37,551 bases of DNA from an uncultured Gammaproteobacteria bacterium. Its GTDB lineage: Bacteria; Pseudomonadota; Gammaproteobacteria; Pseudomonadales; Porticoccaceae. A model generated the notes under the pieces. The model made no database searches. It was not told the origin of the DNA and worked only from the letters and a program-made list of their open reading frames with translations. The stretch spans positions 1 to 37,551 of the forward strand of contig CAJXRS010000017.1 of NCBI GenBank assembly GCA_913060555.1. Direction: 5' to 3'. Positions 1 through 7,620 of this stretch are shown here, in pieces. The translations under genes and the position numbers were made by a program. Every line of letters starts with the position of its first letter. The first letter of the stretch is position 1.

Positions 1-305
1 ATCGGAGAGGGTGACGCCCGCAATCAAGCCGGCTGCTTCCATCAGGCTACCCGTCGTCAGGTGATGAAAGCAGTTGTGGCTGTGATGGCAGTGGTCGGAG
101 GAATGTTGCGGAGTATCGGAAGACGGCTCGGCCGCTGAAGCCTTGCTGTCAGAATCGGCCAAGCCTTGTGAGTGCTCGTGTTCATGCAAATCGGCATGGT
201 GAAGCCGCCCTTCATCGACCCTGGACGCCACGGACTGCCAGGCAATCATCAGCGTGAAGATCAGTATGAAACAGCGTTTGCCCACGATAATCGTCTTCAG
301 CCCAT
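1..305 (-). CDS. His-rich secreted protein, CzcI-like (partial, 3' end outside window)
   Basis: The frame opens with ATG at 305 and is still open at the window edge, giving 101 visible residues. Residues 1-27 have a basic start (KRC) and a hydrophobic stretch ending in SVAS, which reads as a Sec signal peptide. The rest is polar and rich in histidine: 12 His between residues 36 and 82, with clusters such as HHADLHEHEH and HCHHSHNCFHH, plus two Cys (73, 79). Small His-rich periplasmic proteins of this kind (CzcI-like) often accompany heavy-metal efflux operons and are thought to bind metal in the periplasm. It lies downstream of merA on the same strand after 239 bases. A possible promoter of its own sits in that gap. 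No upstream in-frame start exists before a stop, so the start is fairly certain. The family assignment is inferred from composition and context, not from a clear domain. Confidence 0.6.
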
Positions 306-453
306 GGCGTTGAGGGACCCAGGATGGCGGTCTATTTTCAAGCTCGGGCCGCTCTTCTGTGGCGATCACTGGCTCGGGCTGCCCGACACGCATTGGAACA
401 GGCCTGCACCCCGATTGCCAGTCTGACATCTCCGACCGCGTGGCCGGCCTGGC

Positions 454-482
454 CTTATAGTGGCGGTCTGGTAGCGGTCTGG
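454..482 (-). promoter_or_regulatory. Candidate promoter of the His-rich gene
   Basis: The minus strand has TATAAG at 459-454 as a good -10 candidate. The position 17 bases upstream is CCAGAC, a poor -35 that lies inside the direct-repeat array. A weak -35 covered by direct repeats is typical of activator-dependent promoters. The predicted transcript would start about 140 bases before the ATG at 305. Confidence 0.3.
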
Positions 483-493
483 CAGCGGTCTGG
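461..493. repeat. Three 11-bp direct repeats (GCGGTCTGG core)
   Basis: Three tandem 11-base units read TGGCGGTCTGG, TAGCGGTCTGG and CAGCGGTCTGG. On the minus strand each begins with CCAGACCGC. A TATAAG hexamer on the minus strand lies at 454-459, directly beside the array and pointing toward the His-rich gene. Direct repeats at one-helical-turn spacing next to a -10 box resemble binding sites of OmpR/PhoB-type response regulators. That function is inference only. Confidence 0.6.
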
Positions 494-525
494 TTCCCGA
501 GATTGCTTGGAAACGCAGGACGTGG

Positions 526-547
526 AGGATCCTTGCCGGCAATCCTA
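526..547 (-). other. Hairpin just after the merA stop
   Basis: The palindrome TTGCCGGCAA (533-542) is flanked by AGGAT and ATCCT, giving a short interrupted stem immediately beyond the merA stop codon. There is no T-run, so it is not a textbook intrinsic terminator. It could protect a transcript end. Confidence 0.25.
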
Positions 548-1993
548 CTCCGCGCAGCAGGAAAGCCTGGCGACGTCGGTATTGAAGCCCAACGCAGCGA
601 GCTTCAGGCCTTCGACAGTAGTGAGGTAGGGAAACAGGGTCTCGGCGAGCGCCGTCGCCGTCATGCCATGCTTGATCGCCAGTACCAGCGTCTGGATAGC
701 GTCGGCACCCTCGGGCGCCAGGATCTGCCCACCGAGCAGCACCTCCGTGTGCGCGTCGGCGACCAGTTTGATCAGGCCGCGCGTATCCCTGGCCGCCAGC
801 GCGCGCGGTACCCGGTCGAGGTTGACGATCGACGTTTTGACTTGGTGACCGGCGGCGCGGCCGGTCGCCTCGGTCAGGCCCACGCCGGCGACCTGCGGGT
901 CGGTGAACACCACCCAGGGCATGGCGCGGTTGTCGTAGGTCGCATCATCGCCGTGCAGGGCGTTGCGCGCAGCGATCCTGGCGCCGTGGGCGGCCATGTA
1001 CACGAAAGCGTCGCGGTTCGTCACGTCGCCGGCGGCGTACACCCCGGCCCGGGACGTGCGCATATGGTCATCGACAATGATGGCACCCTGGCCGTCGAGC
1101 GCGATGCCCGATTCGGCAAGCCCCAGGCCGTCCGTGTTCGGCGTGCGGCCGGTCGCGACCAGCACCTGCTTGGCCGTGAGCCGTTCGATGCGGCCAGCGA
1201 CGTCGATGGTCAAGGCCACACCTGCCGCGGTCTGCTGGATTTCGCGATAGCCGAGCCCGGCCCACAGGCTGATCCCCTCGTCGCGGAGATAGCCGGTCAG
1301 CGCCGCAGACACCTCCGGTTCGGTCTCCGGCAGCAGGCGACTGCGCGTCACCAAGGTGACTTTCGAACCCAGGCGTGCGAACAGCTGGGCCAGCTCGCAG
1401 CCGATGTAGCCGCCACCGATGATCAGCAGGGATTCAGGCTGCTCGGGCAGTTCCAGCGCGCTGGTGCTGGTCAGCACCGGAACGCCGGCGATTCCGGGGA
1501 TGTCCGGCAGCGCGGGCGCGGCACCGGTGGCAATGACGATCCTGCCGGCGCGAAGCGGTGCGCCGCCGACCGTCAGCATGCCGTCAGCGAACCGCGCCTG
1601 TCCGTCGATATAGTCGATGGTCTCGTAGCCGGGCAGCAGGTCGGCGTACTTCTGGCGGCGCAGCCTGGCGACGAGTTCATCCTTCGCAGCCAGCAGTGCG
1701 GACCAGTCCGTCAGGCGCGCGCTGCCGGCGACACCGGGGAAGCGCGCAACGGATTGTGCGGCGTGCATGGCTTCAGCGGCACGTAGCAGCGTCTTCGACG
1801 GTACGCAGCCGACGTTCACGCACGTACCGCCAATGGTGCCGTGGCCGATCAGCGCTACGCGCGCGCCTTCGTTGGCGGCGGTAATCGCGGCTGAAAAACC
1901 CGCCGAGCCCGCGCCGATCACAGCGAGGTCGTAGTCGCGATCACGGATGCGACCAGCTGACGCGCCGCCAGGTGCGGTATGACAAGCGTTCAC
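545..1993 (-). CDS. merA: Mercuric reductase MerA, without the N-terminal HMA domain
   Basis: MerA is a cytosolic FAD-dependent, NADPH-using disulfide oxidoreductase that reduces Hg(II) to volatile Hg(0). The protein shows the FAD-binding motif GAGSAGF near residue 27, the redox-active pair in GTCVNVGCVPSK (Cys58 and Cys63), an NAD(P)H-binding GGGYIGCE and the second FAD motif VYAAGDV. It ends in LSCCAE, whose vicinal Cys pair (479-480) hands mercury to the active site and separates MerA from other family members. I chose the GTG at 1993 because GGAG lies 9 bases upstream and it clears merP. An in-frame TTG at 2038 would overlap the merP end by 14 bases. Neither start gives room for the roughly 70-residue HMA domain found at the N-terminus of many MerA proteins. 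Only a short tail with one Cys (residue 4) precedes the FAD domain. It is last in the merT-merP-merA order. Confidence 0.95.
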   Translation of the reverse strand: MNACHTAPGGASAGRIRDRDYDLAVIGAGSAGFSAAITAANEGARVALIGHGTIGGTCVNVGCVPSKTLLRAAEAMHAAQSVARFPGVAGSARLTDWSALLAAKDELVARLRRQKYADLLPGYETIDYIDGQARFADGMLTVGGAPLRAGRIVIATGAAPALPDIPGIAGVPVLTSTSALELPEQPESLLIIGGGYIGCELAQLFARLGSKVTLVTRSRLLPETEPEVSAALTGYLRDEGISLWAGLGYREIQQTAAGVALTIDVAGRIERLTAKQVLVATGRTPNTDGLGLAESGIALDGQGAIIVDDHMRTSRAGVYAAGDVTNRDAFVYMAAHGARIAARNALHGDDATYDNRAMPWVVFTDPQVAGVGLTEATGRAAGHQVKTSIVNLDRVPRALAARDTRGLIKLVADAHTEVLLGGQILAPEGADAIQTLVLAIKHGMTATALAETLFPYLTTVEGLKLAALGFNTDVARLSCCAE

Positions 1994-2024
1994 AGAGGAC
2001 TGCTCCGCCGGTTGGAGAAGTGGA

Positions 2025-2354
2025 TCAACCGCCAACAACGGTAGCCGGGTAGCCCGCGTTGGTCGAAGCGGCAGCGATGGCTGCCGTATCCGTCACTGCG
2101 GGATCGAACAGGACCCTGGCGGTGTTGTTCTCGAAGTCGACGCTGACTGACTTCACGCCAGTGACTCCTGCCATGGCCTTGCGTACGGTCACCGGGCACA
2201 ACGCGCAGGTCATGTTCTCGATGGCGAAGATCGCAGATTGCGATTCGGCGGTGGTGGCACCGGCCGACTGTGCCTGGGCCGGTGAGCTGGCGGCTGCGGT
2301 CCACAGGCCGATCGCCCCCAAACTGAACAGCAATGCGAACAACAAGGCCTTCAT
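2025..2354 (-). CDS. merP: Periplasmic mercury-binding protein MerP
   Basis: This 109-residue protein has a signal peptide (hydrophobic residues 3-22, likely cleavage after AQA near residue 28) followed by one HMA fold. The metal-binding motif is MTCALCPVTVRKA, with Cys50 and Cys53. The MTCxLCPxTV form is the one usual in MerP. MerP captures Hg(II) in the periplasm and passes it to MerT. The ATG at 2354 is preceded by a strong GGAGGAGG ribosome site. The gene lies 37 bases after merT, and its stop overlaps a possible early start of merA, as expected in a mer operon. A separate MerP may compensate for the missing HMA domain of MerA. Confidence 0.95.
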   Translation of the reverse strand: MKALLFALLFSLGAIGLWTAAASSPAQAQSAGATTAESQSAIFAIENMTCALCPVTVRKAMAGVTGVKSVSVDFENNTARVLFDPAVTDTAAIAAASTNAGYPATVVGG

Positions 2355-2391
2355 GGCGGGACCTCCTCCGTTGGAAATCGAAGCGGTGATG

Positions 2392-2784
2392 TCAGTAGAG
2401 CAGCGGCGCCCACCAGTCGACGCTCGCGGCGAGCACGACCAGCAAGGCAGCCGCCCACAACGCCGTCCTGGTGACCATCGCGCTCTCCGGTCTCGCGCAG
2501 TACGAGCCGTCCTCGCAGGCCGGCTTCGGCCTGAAATAGACCTGCCGGAAACCGAGCCCAATGAACACGATCGCGACCCCGAGAAATACCGGCTGGTAGG
2601 GCTCGAGCGCTGTCAGGTTGCCGATCCAGGCGCCGGAGACGCCCAATGTCAGCAGCAGGAGCGGCGCAATGCAGCACGACGACGCCAATAGCGCGCTGAC
2701 GACGCCGCCGGCAGCGAACCAAGTCTGTTTGGGCGCTGTGCCTTTGCGTGCAGGGGCGGTCACTTCGATTTCTTTCACAGCCAT
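2392..2784 (-). CDS. merT: Mercuric ion transport protein MerT
   Basis: This 130-residue inner-membrane protein imports Hg(II) for reduction by MerA. Three membrane segments are visible, around residues 22-46, 56-76 and 106-125. The first carries the vicinal pair in SSCCIAP (Cys37-Cys38) that receives mercury from MerP. A second Cys pair sits in the cytoplasmic loop (PACEDGSYCARP). Both pairs match MerT. The ATG at 2784 follows GAGGAA at a good distance and gives the usual protein length; the open frame extends further upstream without support. A MerR-type operator lies about 40-60 bases upstream. No merB, merC, merD, merE or merF was found near it. Confidence 0.95.
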   Translation of the reverse strand: MAVKEIEVTAPARKGTAPKQTWFAAGGVVSALLASSCCIAPLLLLTLGVSGAWIGNLTALEPYQPVFLGVAIVFIGLGFRQVYFRPKPACEDGSYCARPESAMVTRTALWAAALLVVLAASVDWWAPLLY

Positions 2785-2815
2785 CGCGGCAATTCCTCGA
2801 TTCCCATGGCGAGAG

Positions 2816-2846
2816 AGCCTGGGCTCTGTAGTTACTACAGAGTCAA
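2816..2846 (-). promoter_or_regulatory. MerR-type operator/promoter in front of merTPA
   Basis: On the minus strand TTGACT (2846-2841) is the -35 box, followed by a 19-base spacer and CAGGCT (2821-2816) at the -10 position. The long 19-base spacer and the dyad CTCTGTAGTTACTACAGAG (2824-2842) lying on it are the hallmarks of promoters activated by MerR through DNA untwisting. The -35 matches Tn501 mer, while the -10 is poor. The site lies in the 187-base gap between cusA and merT, so the mer genes can be transcribed separately from the efflux genes. Confidence 0.8.
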
Positions 2847-2971
2847 GAGGCCCTGACCTGCAGAGTATGGGCTCAGGCCACCGGCGTGGCGCCCCCGGCA
2901 GGCAATGGGGTTGCGGAGGATTCGATCCCGATTTGCAGTCATCCCGATCGTCCGTATCTGCGCGGCCCGCC

Positions 2972-5900
2972 TCAAGACGGGTTGTCGGACAGGTCGCGCC
3001 CGCGCCAGAAGGCGAACAGCGCGGGAAACACAATCAAGACGAGCACCAGCGCCGACAAGGCTCCGCCGACCATTGGTGCGGCAATGCGCTTCATGACATC
3101 GGCCCCACTGCCTGTACTGCACAGAATGGGTGTGAGACCCAGGAGTAGCGTGAGCTCGGTCATCAGGATCGGGCGAATGCGTTGACTGGCGCCCTGCGCG
3201 ATCACCGTTGCGAGATCGGTGCGGCTGCGGATCGCCCTTGCTCGATGCTGCGCGTGCCAGGCGAGATCGAGATAGAGCATCATCAGCAGGCCGAGTTCCA
3301 CCGCGAGTCCGGCCACGGCGATCATGCCCACCGCCGCGGCGACGCTGAGATTGTAATCGAGCGCTGCAAGCAACCAGATGCTGCCGATCAGCGACAACGG
3401 CATGGCCGTCATCACCAGGAGGGTCTCGGTCAGCGACTTGCGATGCATGTAGAGCATGAAGAAGATCACCAAGATGGTGACTGGCACGAGCAGGATGAGG
3501 CGCGCCTTGGCGCGCTCGAAGTAGGTGAACTGACCCGCCCATTCGATGCGGTAGCCGGCCGGGATGTCGACCTTGTCGGCCACCACGTCGCGGGCCAGAT
3601 CCACGTAATCGGCAATGCCGATGCCCTCACCGACATCGACGAACACGAAGCTGACGAGTTGACCGTCCTCATTGCGCAGCATCGGCGGCCCGGTGCGGAA
3701 ACGAATATCCGCCACCTGGGTGATGGGGATCTGCGCGCCCTTGGCCGTGGTGACCAAGGCGCGCTCCAGTGCCTCGATGTTGTCGCGGTACTCCCGAGCG
3801 TAGCGCACCAGGATGCCGTAGCGCTGCCGGCCCTCCACGGTTTCTCCGACCTCAGCACCGCCCATGGCGGCCTCGACCACCGTCTGTACGTCCCCCACGT
3901 TCAGCCCGAAGCGGGCCGCTGCCTCGCGATCGATATCGAAATCGAGAAAGTAGCCGCCGGTGGCGCGCTCGGCAAAGGCACTGCGGGTATGGGGCGCCGT
4001 ACGCTCGTCGCCGAGCAGCGCCTGCTCGATCTCGACCGCGGTCTCCTCGATGGTGTCGAGCTCCGGGCCGAACACCTTGATGCCGAGCGAGGAGCGGATG
4101 CCGGTGGCCAGCATCTCGGTGCGCGTCTGGATCGGCATCCACCAGATGTTCGGCATGCCGGGGAAACGCATGGCGGCATCCAGCTCGCCGATGAGGCTGT
4201 CCCAGGTCATGCCTGGGCGCCACTCGCTCTCGGGCTTCAGCATGATGTTGGTCTCGATCATCGACAGTGGCGCCGGGTCCGTGGGGCTGGTACTGCGGCC
4301 GGCCTTGCCGAACACGCGCTCGACCTCCGGGAATTTCATCAGCTCCCGGTCCATGGTCTGCATCACCCATGTGGCTTCCGAGATGGAGATGCCGGGCAGG
4401 GCCGTCGGCATGTAGAGGATGCTGCCTTCGTTCAGCGGCGGCATGAACTCGCTGCCGAGGCTGCGGTAGACGGGCACAGTGGCCGCCAGCGCCACCACGG
4501 CGCCGATCACCACCGGCCAGCGCCAGTGCACGGCGAATCGGACGACGGGCATGTAGGCGGCCTTGAGCGCGCGGTTCAGCCAGCTGTCGTCGCCCCGAAT
4601 CCGGCCCTTGATGAACAGCACCGCAAGCGCGGGGATCAGTGTCACCGACAGCAGCGCGGCGAACAACATGGAGTAGGTCTTGGTGTAGGCCAGCGGTTTG
4701 AACAGCCGGCCCTCGGTGCCTTCCAGTGCAAAAACCGGCAGAAAAGAAACGGTGATGATGAGCAGCGAGAAAAAGATGCTCGGCCCCACCTCCTGCATGG
4801 CCTCGATGATGGCCTGCGTTCGCGATTCGCCGGTGAGGGACTGCCCCTGCAGCCGTTTATGGACGTTGTCGATGATGACGATGGCGGCGTCCACCATGGC
4901 GCCGATGGCCACCGCAATTCCGCCCAGCGACATGATGTTGGCGGTCAGTCCCTGGTAGAACATGGGGATGAACGACAAGAGGATCGCGACCGGCAGGGTC
5001 AGGATCGCCACGAACGCGGAGCGCAGGTGCAGCAGGAACGCGCCGATGACCAGGGAGACGATAAGCATCTCCTCGATCAGGATGTTGCGCAGGGTCTCGA
5101 TGGCCCGCTCGATGAGGCTCGAGCGATCGTAGACCGGCACGATCTCGACGCCGGCTGGCAGGCTGTCGCGCAGCACGTCGATGCGCGCCTTTATCCGATT
5201 GATGACTTCGAGCGCGTCTTCGCCGTAGCGCATCACCACAATGCCGCCGACGGTCACGCCTTCGCCGTTCAGATCCGCCTGACCCCGGGCCATGGCCGGT
5301 CCCAGGCTCACGGTCGCTACGTCGGCCACACGAATCGGCACACCGCCGCCGCCGAGACCGATCACGACTTTCTCCAGATCACCGACCGATTTGACGTAGC
5401 CGCGGCCCCGGATGAAGTGCTCGTGACCAGCGATCTCCAGGACGCGGCCGCCGACGTCGTTGTTGGACGCGCGTACCGCAGCCATCACCTTGCCGAGGGA
5501 AATATCGTAGGAGGCGAGCTTGTTGGGGTCGACGTTGATCTGGTATTCCTTGACGAAGCCGCCCACCGACGCCACCTCGGCCACGCCTTCCACCGATTCC
5601 AGCGCGTATCTCAGGTTGAAGTCCTGCAGGCTGCGGAGATCGGCGAGACTCTGCCTGCCGCTCTTGTCGACCAGGGCGTACTGGTACACCCAGCCGACGC
5701 CGGTGGCGTCGGGACCCAGGGTGGGACGCACGCCATCGGGCAACTTCGGCGCAGCCGAGTTGAGGTACTCGAGCACCCGGGAGCGCGCCCAGTACATGTC
5801 CGTGTCGTCCTCGAAGATCACGTACACGAACGACAGCCCCATGAAGCTCTGGCCTCGCACAAAGCGTACGTTGGGCGCCGCCAGCAGTGTCGTGGTCAAC

Positions 5901-6139
5901 GGATAGGTGATCTGGTCCTCCACCAGGTCCGGGCTGCGGCCCGTCCATTCGGTGAACACGATCACCTGCACGTCCGACAGGTCGGGAATGGCATCCAGGG
6001 GCGCGCTGATCAGCGACCGGTAGCCCCAGGCAGCGGCAGCGACCACCAGCATGAGGGTCAGCAGCCAGTTGCGCGCCGAGAAGGCGATCAGTTTTTCCAG
6101 CGGACCCTGGTTCCGCCCGTCACCGCGGCCGCTCACCAT
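2972..6139 (-). CDS. cusA: Heavy-metal RND efflux pump, CusA class (Cu(I)/Ag(I)-type site)
   Basis: This 1055-residue inner-membrane proton/metal antiporter is the engine of a tripartite exporter. It has the HME-RND layout: a membrane helix near residues 25-40, a large periplasmic domain, a helix block near 345-550, a second periplasmic domain and a final helix block. The helix-4 signature AMVDAAIVIIDNVHKR, with the proton-relay Asp, is present. Aligned to E. coli CusA by eye, the three metal-binding methionines are conserved: Met577 (LYMP, CusA 573), Met627 (SMIE, CusA 623, with its glutamate at +2) and Met676 (TEML, CusA 672). This argues for soft monovalent metals rather than Zn/Co/Cd. The start overlaps the end of the adaptor gene by 7 bases. 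Its placement directly in front of merTPA under a MerR-type operator is unusual. Whether it also moves mercury is unknown. Confidence 0.93.
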   Translation of the reverse strand: MVSGRGDGRNQGPLEKLIAFSARNWLLTLMLVVAAAAWGYRSLISAPLDAIPDLSDVQVIVFTEWTGRSPDLVEDQITYPLTTTLLAAPNVRFVRGQSFMGLSFVYVIFEDDTDMYWARSRVLEYLNSAAPKLPDGVRPTLGPDATGVGWVYQYALVDKSGRQSLADLRSLQDFNLRYALESVEGVAEVASVGGFVKEYQINVDPNKLASYDISLGKVMAAVRASNNDVGGRVLEIAGHEHFIRGRGYVKSVGDLEKVVIGLGGGGVPIRVADVATVSLGPAMARGQADLNGEGVTVGGIVVMRYGEDALEVINRIKARIDVLRDSLPAGVEIVPVYDRSSLIERAIETLRNILIEEMLIVSLVIGAFLLHLRSAFVAILTLPVAILLSFIPMFYQGLTANIMSLGGIAVAIGAMVDAAIVIIDNVHKRLQGQSLTGESRTQAIIEAMQEVGPSIFFSLLIITVSFLPVFALEGTEGRLFKPLAYTKTYSMLFAALLSVTLIPALAVLFIKGRIRGDDSWLNRALKAAYMPVVRFAVHWRWPVVIGAVVALAATVPVYRSLGSEFMPPLNEGSILYMPTALPGISISEATWVMQTMDRELMKFPEVERVFGKAGRSTSPTDPAPLSMIETNIMLKPESEWRPGMTWDSLIGELDAAMRFPGMPNIWWMPIQTRTEMLATGIRSSLGIKVFGPELDTIEETAVEIEQALLGDERTAPHTRSAFAERATGGYFLDFDIDREAAARFGLNVGDVQTVVEAAMGGAEVGETVEGRQRYGILVRYAREYRDNIEALERALVTTAKGAQIPITQVADIRFRTGPPMLRNEDGQLVSFVFVDVGEGIGIADYVDLARDVVADKVDIPAGYRIEWAGQFTYFERAKARLILLVPVTILVIFFMLYMHRKSLTETLLVMTAMPLSLIGSIWLLAALDYNLSVAAAVGMIAVAGLAVELGLLMMLYLDLAWHAQHRARAIRSRTDLATVIAQGASQRIRPILMTELTLLLGLTPILCSTGSGADVMKRIAAPMVGGALSALVLVLIVFPALFAFWRGRDLSDNPS

Positions 6140-7620
6140 TGCTGAATCCCCGTCTTGAGGCGGGTCTCGGCGGCGATCAGGAAGTTGCCCGAGGTGACCA
6201 CGCTGTCACCCATCGACAGGCCCTCGAGCACCTCGACGTAGCCCTGAGCGCGGCGGCCGGTCTCGATGCGCACTGGATTCAGCCGGCCGCCGCCGAGGTC
6301 GACGAACACCACTCGGCTGTCGCCGGCGACCACGATCGCCTCCTCGGGCACGCTCAGGCGGTGGCCGAGGTCGGCTTGCAGTGCCACCTCGGCGTACATG
6401 GCCGGCTTGAGCACGCCATCGGGGTTGTCGAGCGACAGGCGGATGCGTCCGGTACGGCTGTCGGCTTCCAGGTAGGGGTACACATACTCCACCGTCGCCG
6501 GATAGGCCCGGCCCGGCAGATAGGGCAAGGTCACCGTCGCCGCCATGCCGGCATGCACCAGCTCCAGGTCTGCCTCGAATACCCGGGCCTCCACCCAGAC
6601 ACTGGACAGATCGGCGAAGGACAGCAGTGTCTGTCCCGCGCGCGCGGCGCTGCCGTCGGCGACGTTGCGCTCCACCAGAGTGCCGCTGCGCGGGGCGTGG
6701 ATGGGCACGAAGTCACGGGGTGCTCCACGGCGCTCCAGCAAATCGATTTCCTCGGGCGCCATATCCCAGAGGCGCAGACGCTGGCGTGCCGCTTGGATGA
6801 GCGGATCATCGGCGCCACCCTTGCGGCGGCGCTTCAGGGTCTCCAGGTATTCCTGCTGAGCGGCAAGCAGCTGTGGGCTGTACACGGTGAACAGCACCTC
6901 GCCCTCCTGCACGGGCGCGCCGACGTAGTCCGCCTTCAGATCCCCGATATAGCCGTCGAATTTGAGCGTGATGTGGGACAGCAGCCGTTCGTCATAGGCA
7001 ACCTCCCCCAGGGCGCGGATCACTTTCGTCAGATCACGGTGGATCGCCGTGCCGGTCTCCACCCCGATCATCTGGCGCCGTCGGTTGTCGATGGTGACGG
7101 CGCCGGCGGCATCGCCGGCCGCTGTCGCGCCGCCCACCGGGACGCCGCCGGCCGCGATGGGCATGTCCGCCCGATCCGTGGCGAGGTCGAACTGCAAGCG
7201 CACCGGCTGGCCGGCCGGGGACTCGAAGCTCAGGGTCAGCGGCCATTCGCCGCGCATGGAGAGGTTCATCGAGCCCTGGTAGCGGCCCGGCGCGACCCGC
7301 TCGAGGTCGACCGGCGCGCGCATCGCCGGCATGGCGCCCATCGCGGGCATCTCCGCATAGGCTTCGATGGCAATGTCCGAGACCGGCTCGCCCTCTGCCG
7401 TGCGCAGCGCGACCACGAGCTTGTTGTCGCCGACGTTGGGGGTGGCGGGAACCGTGGTGAGGCCGACTTCGAGACCCGCGGCCCGATACCAGGAGAGGCC
7501 GGTTTCCCGCGCGTCAGTGGCCGGCCCGGGAGCCGATCCCGACCGCGTCAGGTAGACGGCGAATCCGCCAAGCAACAACGCAGCCAGCGCTGTGCTGCCA
7601 AGAGTGATCCGCCGGTTCAT
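6133..7620 (-). CDS. cusB: RND periplasmic adaptor (membrane-fusion protein), CusB type
   Basis: This 495-residue protein links the RND pump to the outer-membrane channel. Residues 8-25 form an N-terminal membrane anchor or signal. Residues about 45-150 look like the extra immunoglobulin-like domain found before the barrel in some heavy-metal adaptors. It includes a Met-rich stretch, EMPAMGAMPAMRAP, which could bind Cu or Ag. After a linker come the barrel-sandwich and hairpin regions: KFDGYIGDL, the helical YSPQLLAAQQEYL, HAPRSGTLVE and then VWVEARVFE. The beta-barrel and membrane-proximal domains end the protein. The ATG at 7620 overlaps the stop of the upstream outer-membrane gene as ATGA, and the stop overlaps the cusA start, indicating translational coupling. 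No separate CusF was found, so the Met-rich stretch or the neighbouring secreted proteins may supply metal. Confidence 0.9.
   Translation of the reverse strand: MNRRITLGSTALAALLLGGFAVYLTRSGSAPGPATDARETGLSWYRAAGLEVGLTTVPATPNVGDNKLVVALRTAEGEPVSDIAIEAYAEMPAMGAMPAMRAPVDLERVAPGRYQGSMNLSMRGEWPLTLSFESPAGQPVRLQFDLATDRADMPIAAGGVPVGGATAAGDAAGAVTIDNRRRQMIGVETGTAIHRDLTKVIRALGEVAYDERLLSHITLKFDGYIGDLKADYVGAPVQEGEVLFTVYSPQLLAAQQEYLETLKRRRKGGADDPLIQAARQRLRLWDMAPEEIDLLERRGAPRDFVPIHAPRSGTLVERNVADGSAARAGQTLLSFADLSSVWVEARVFEADLELVHAGMAATVTLPYLPGRAYPATVEYVYPYLEADSRTGRIRLSLDNPDGVLKPAMYAEVALQADLGHRLSVPEEAIVVAGDSRVVFVDLGGGRLNPVRIETGRRAQGYVEVLEGLSMGDSVVTSGNFLIAAETRLKTGIQQW

Noticed and set aside
2816-2846. CueR/CopA-type copper operator
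   Set aside because: The 19-base spacer is shared by the whole MerR family, but the adjacent regulator has the three Hg(II) cysteines of MerR and the first downstream genes are merTPA.
3182-6145. A 987-codon open frame opposite cusA, with similar long frames opposite gltB (24412-26934 and 26953-28887) and uvrD (17027-19120)
   Set aside because: They lie antisense to clear genes, have compositions rich in His, Gln, Arg and Asp expected from the opposite strand of high-GC codons, and show no recognisable domain.
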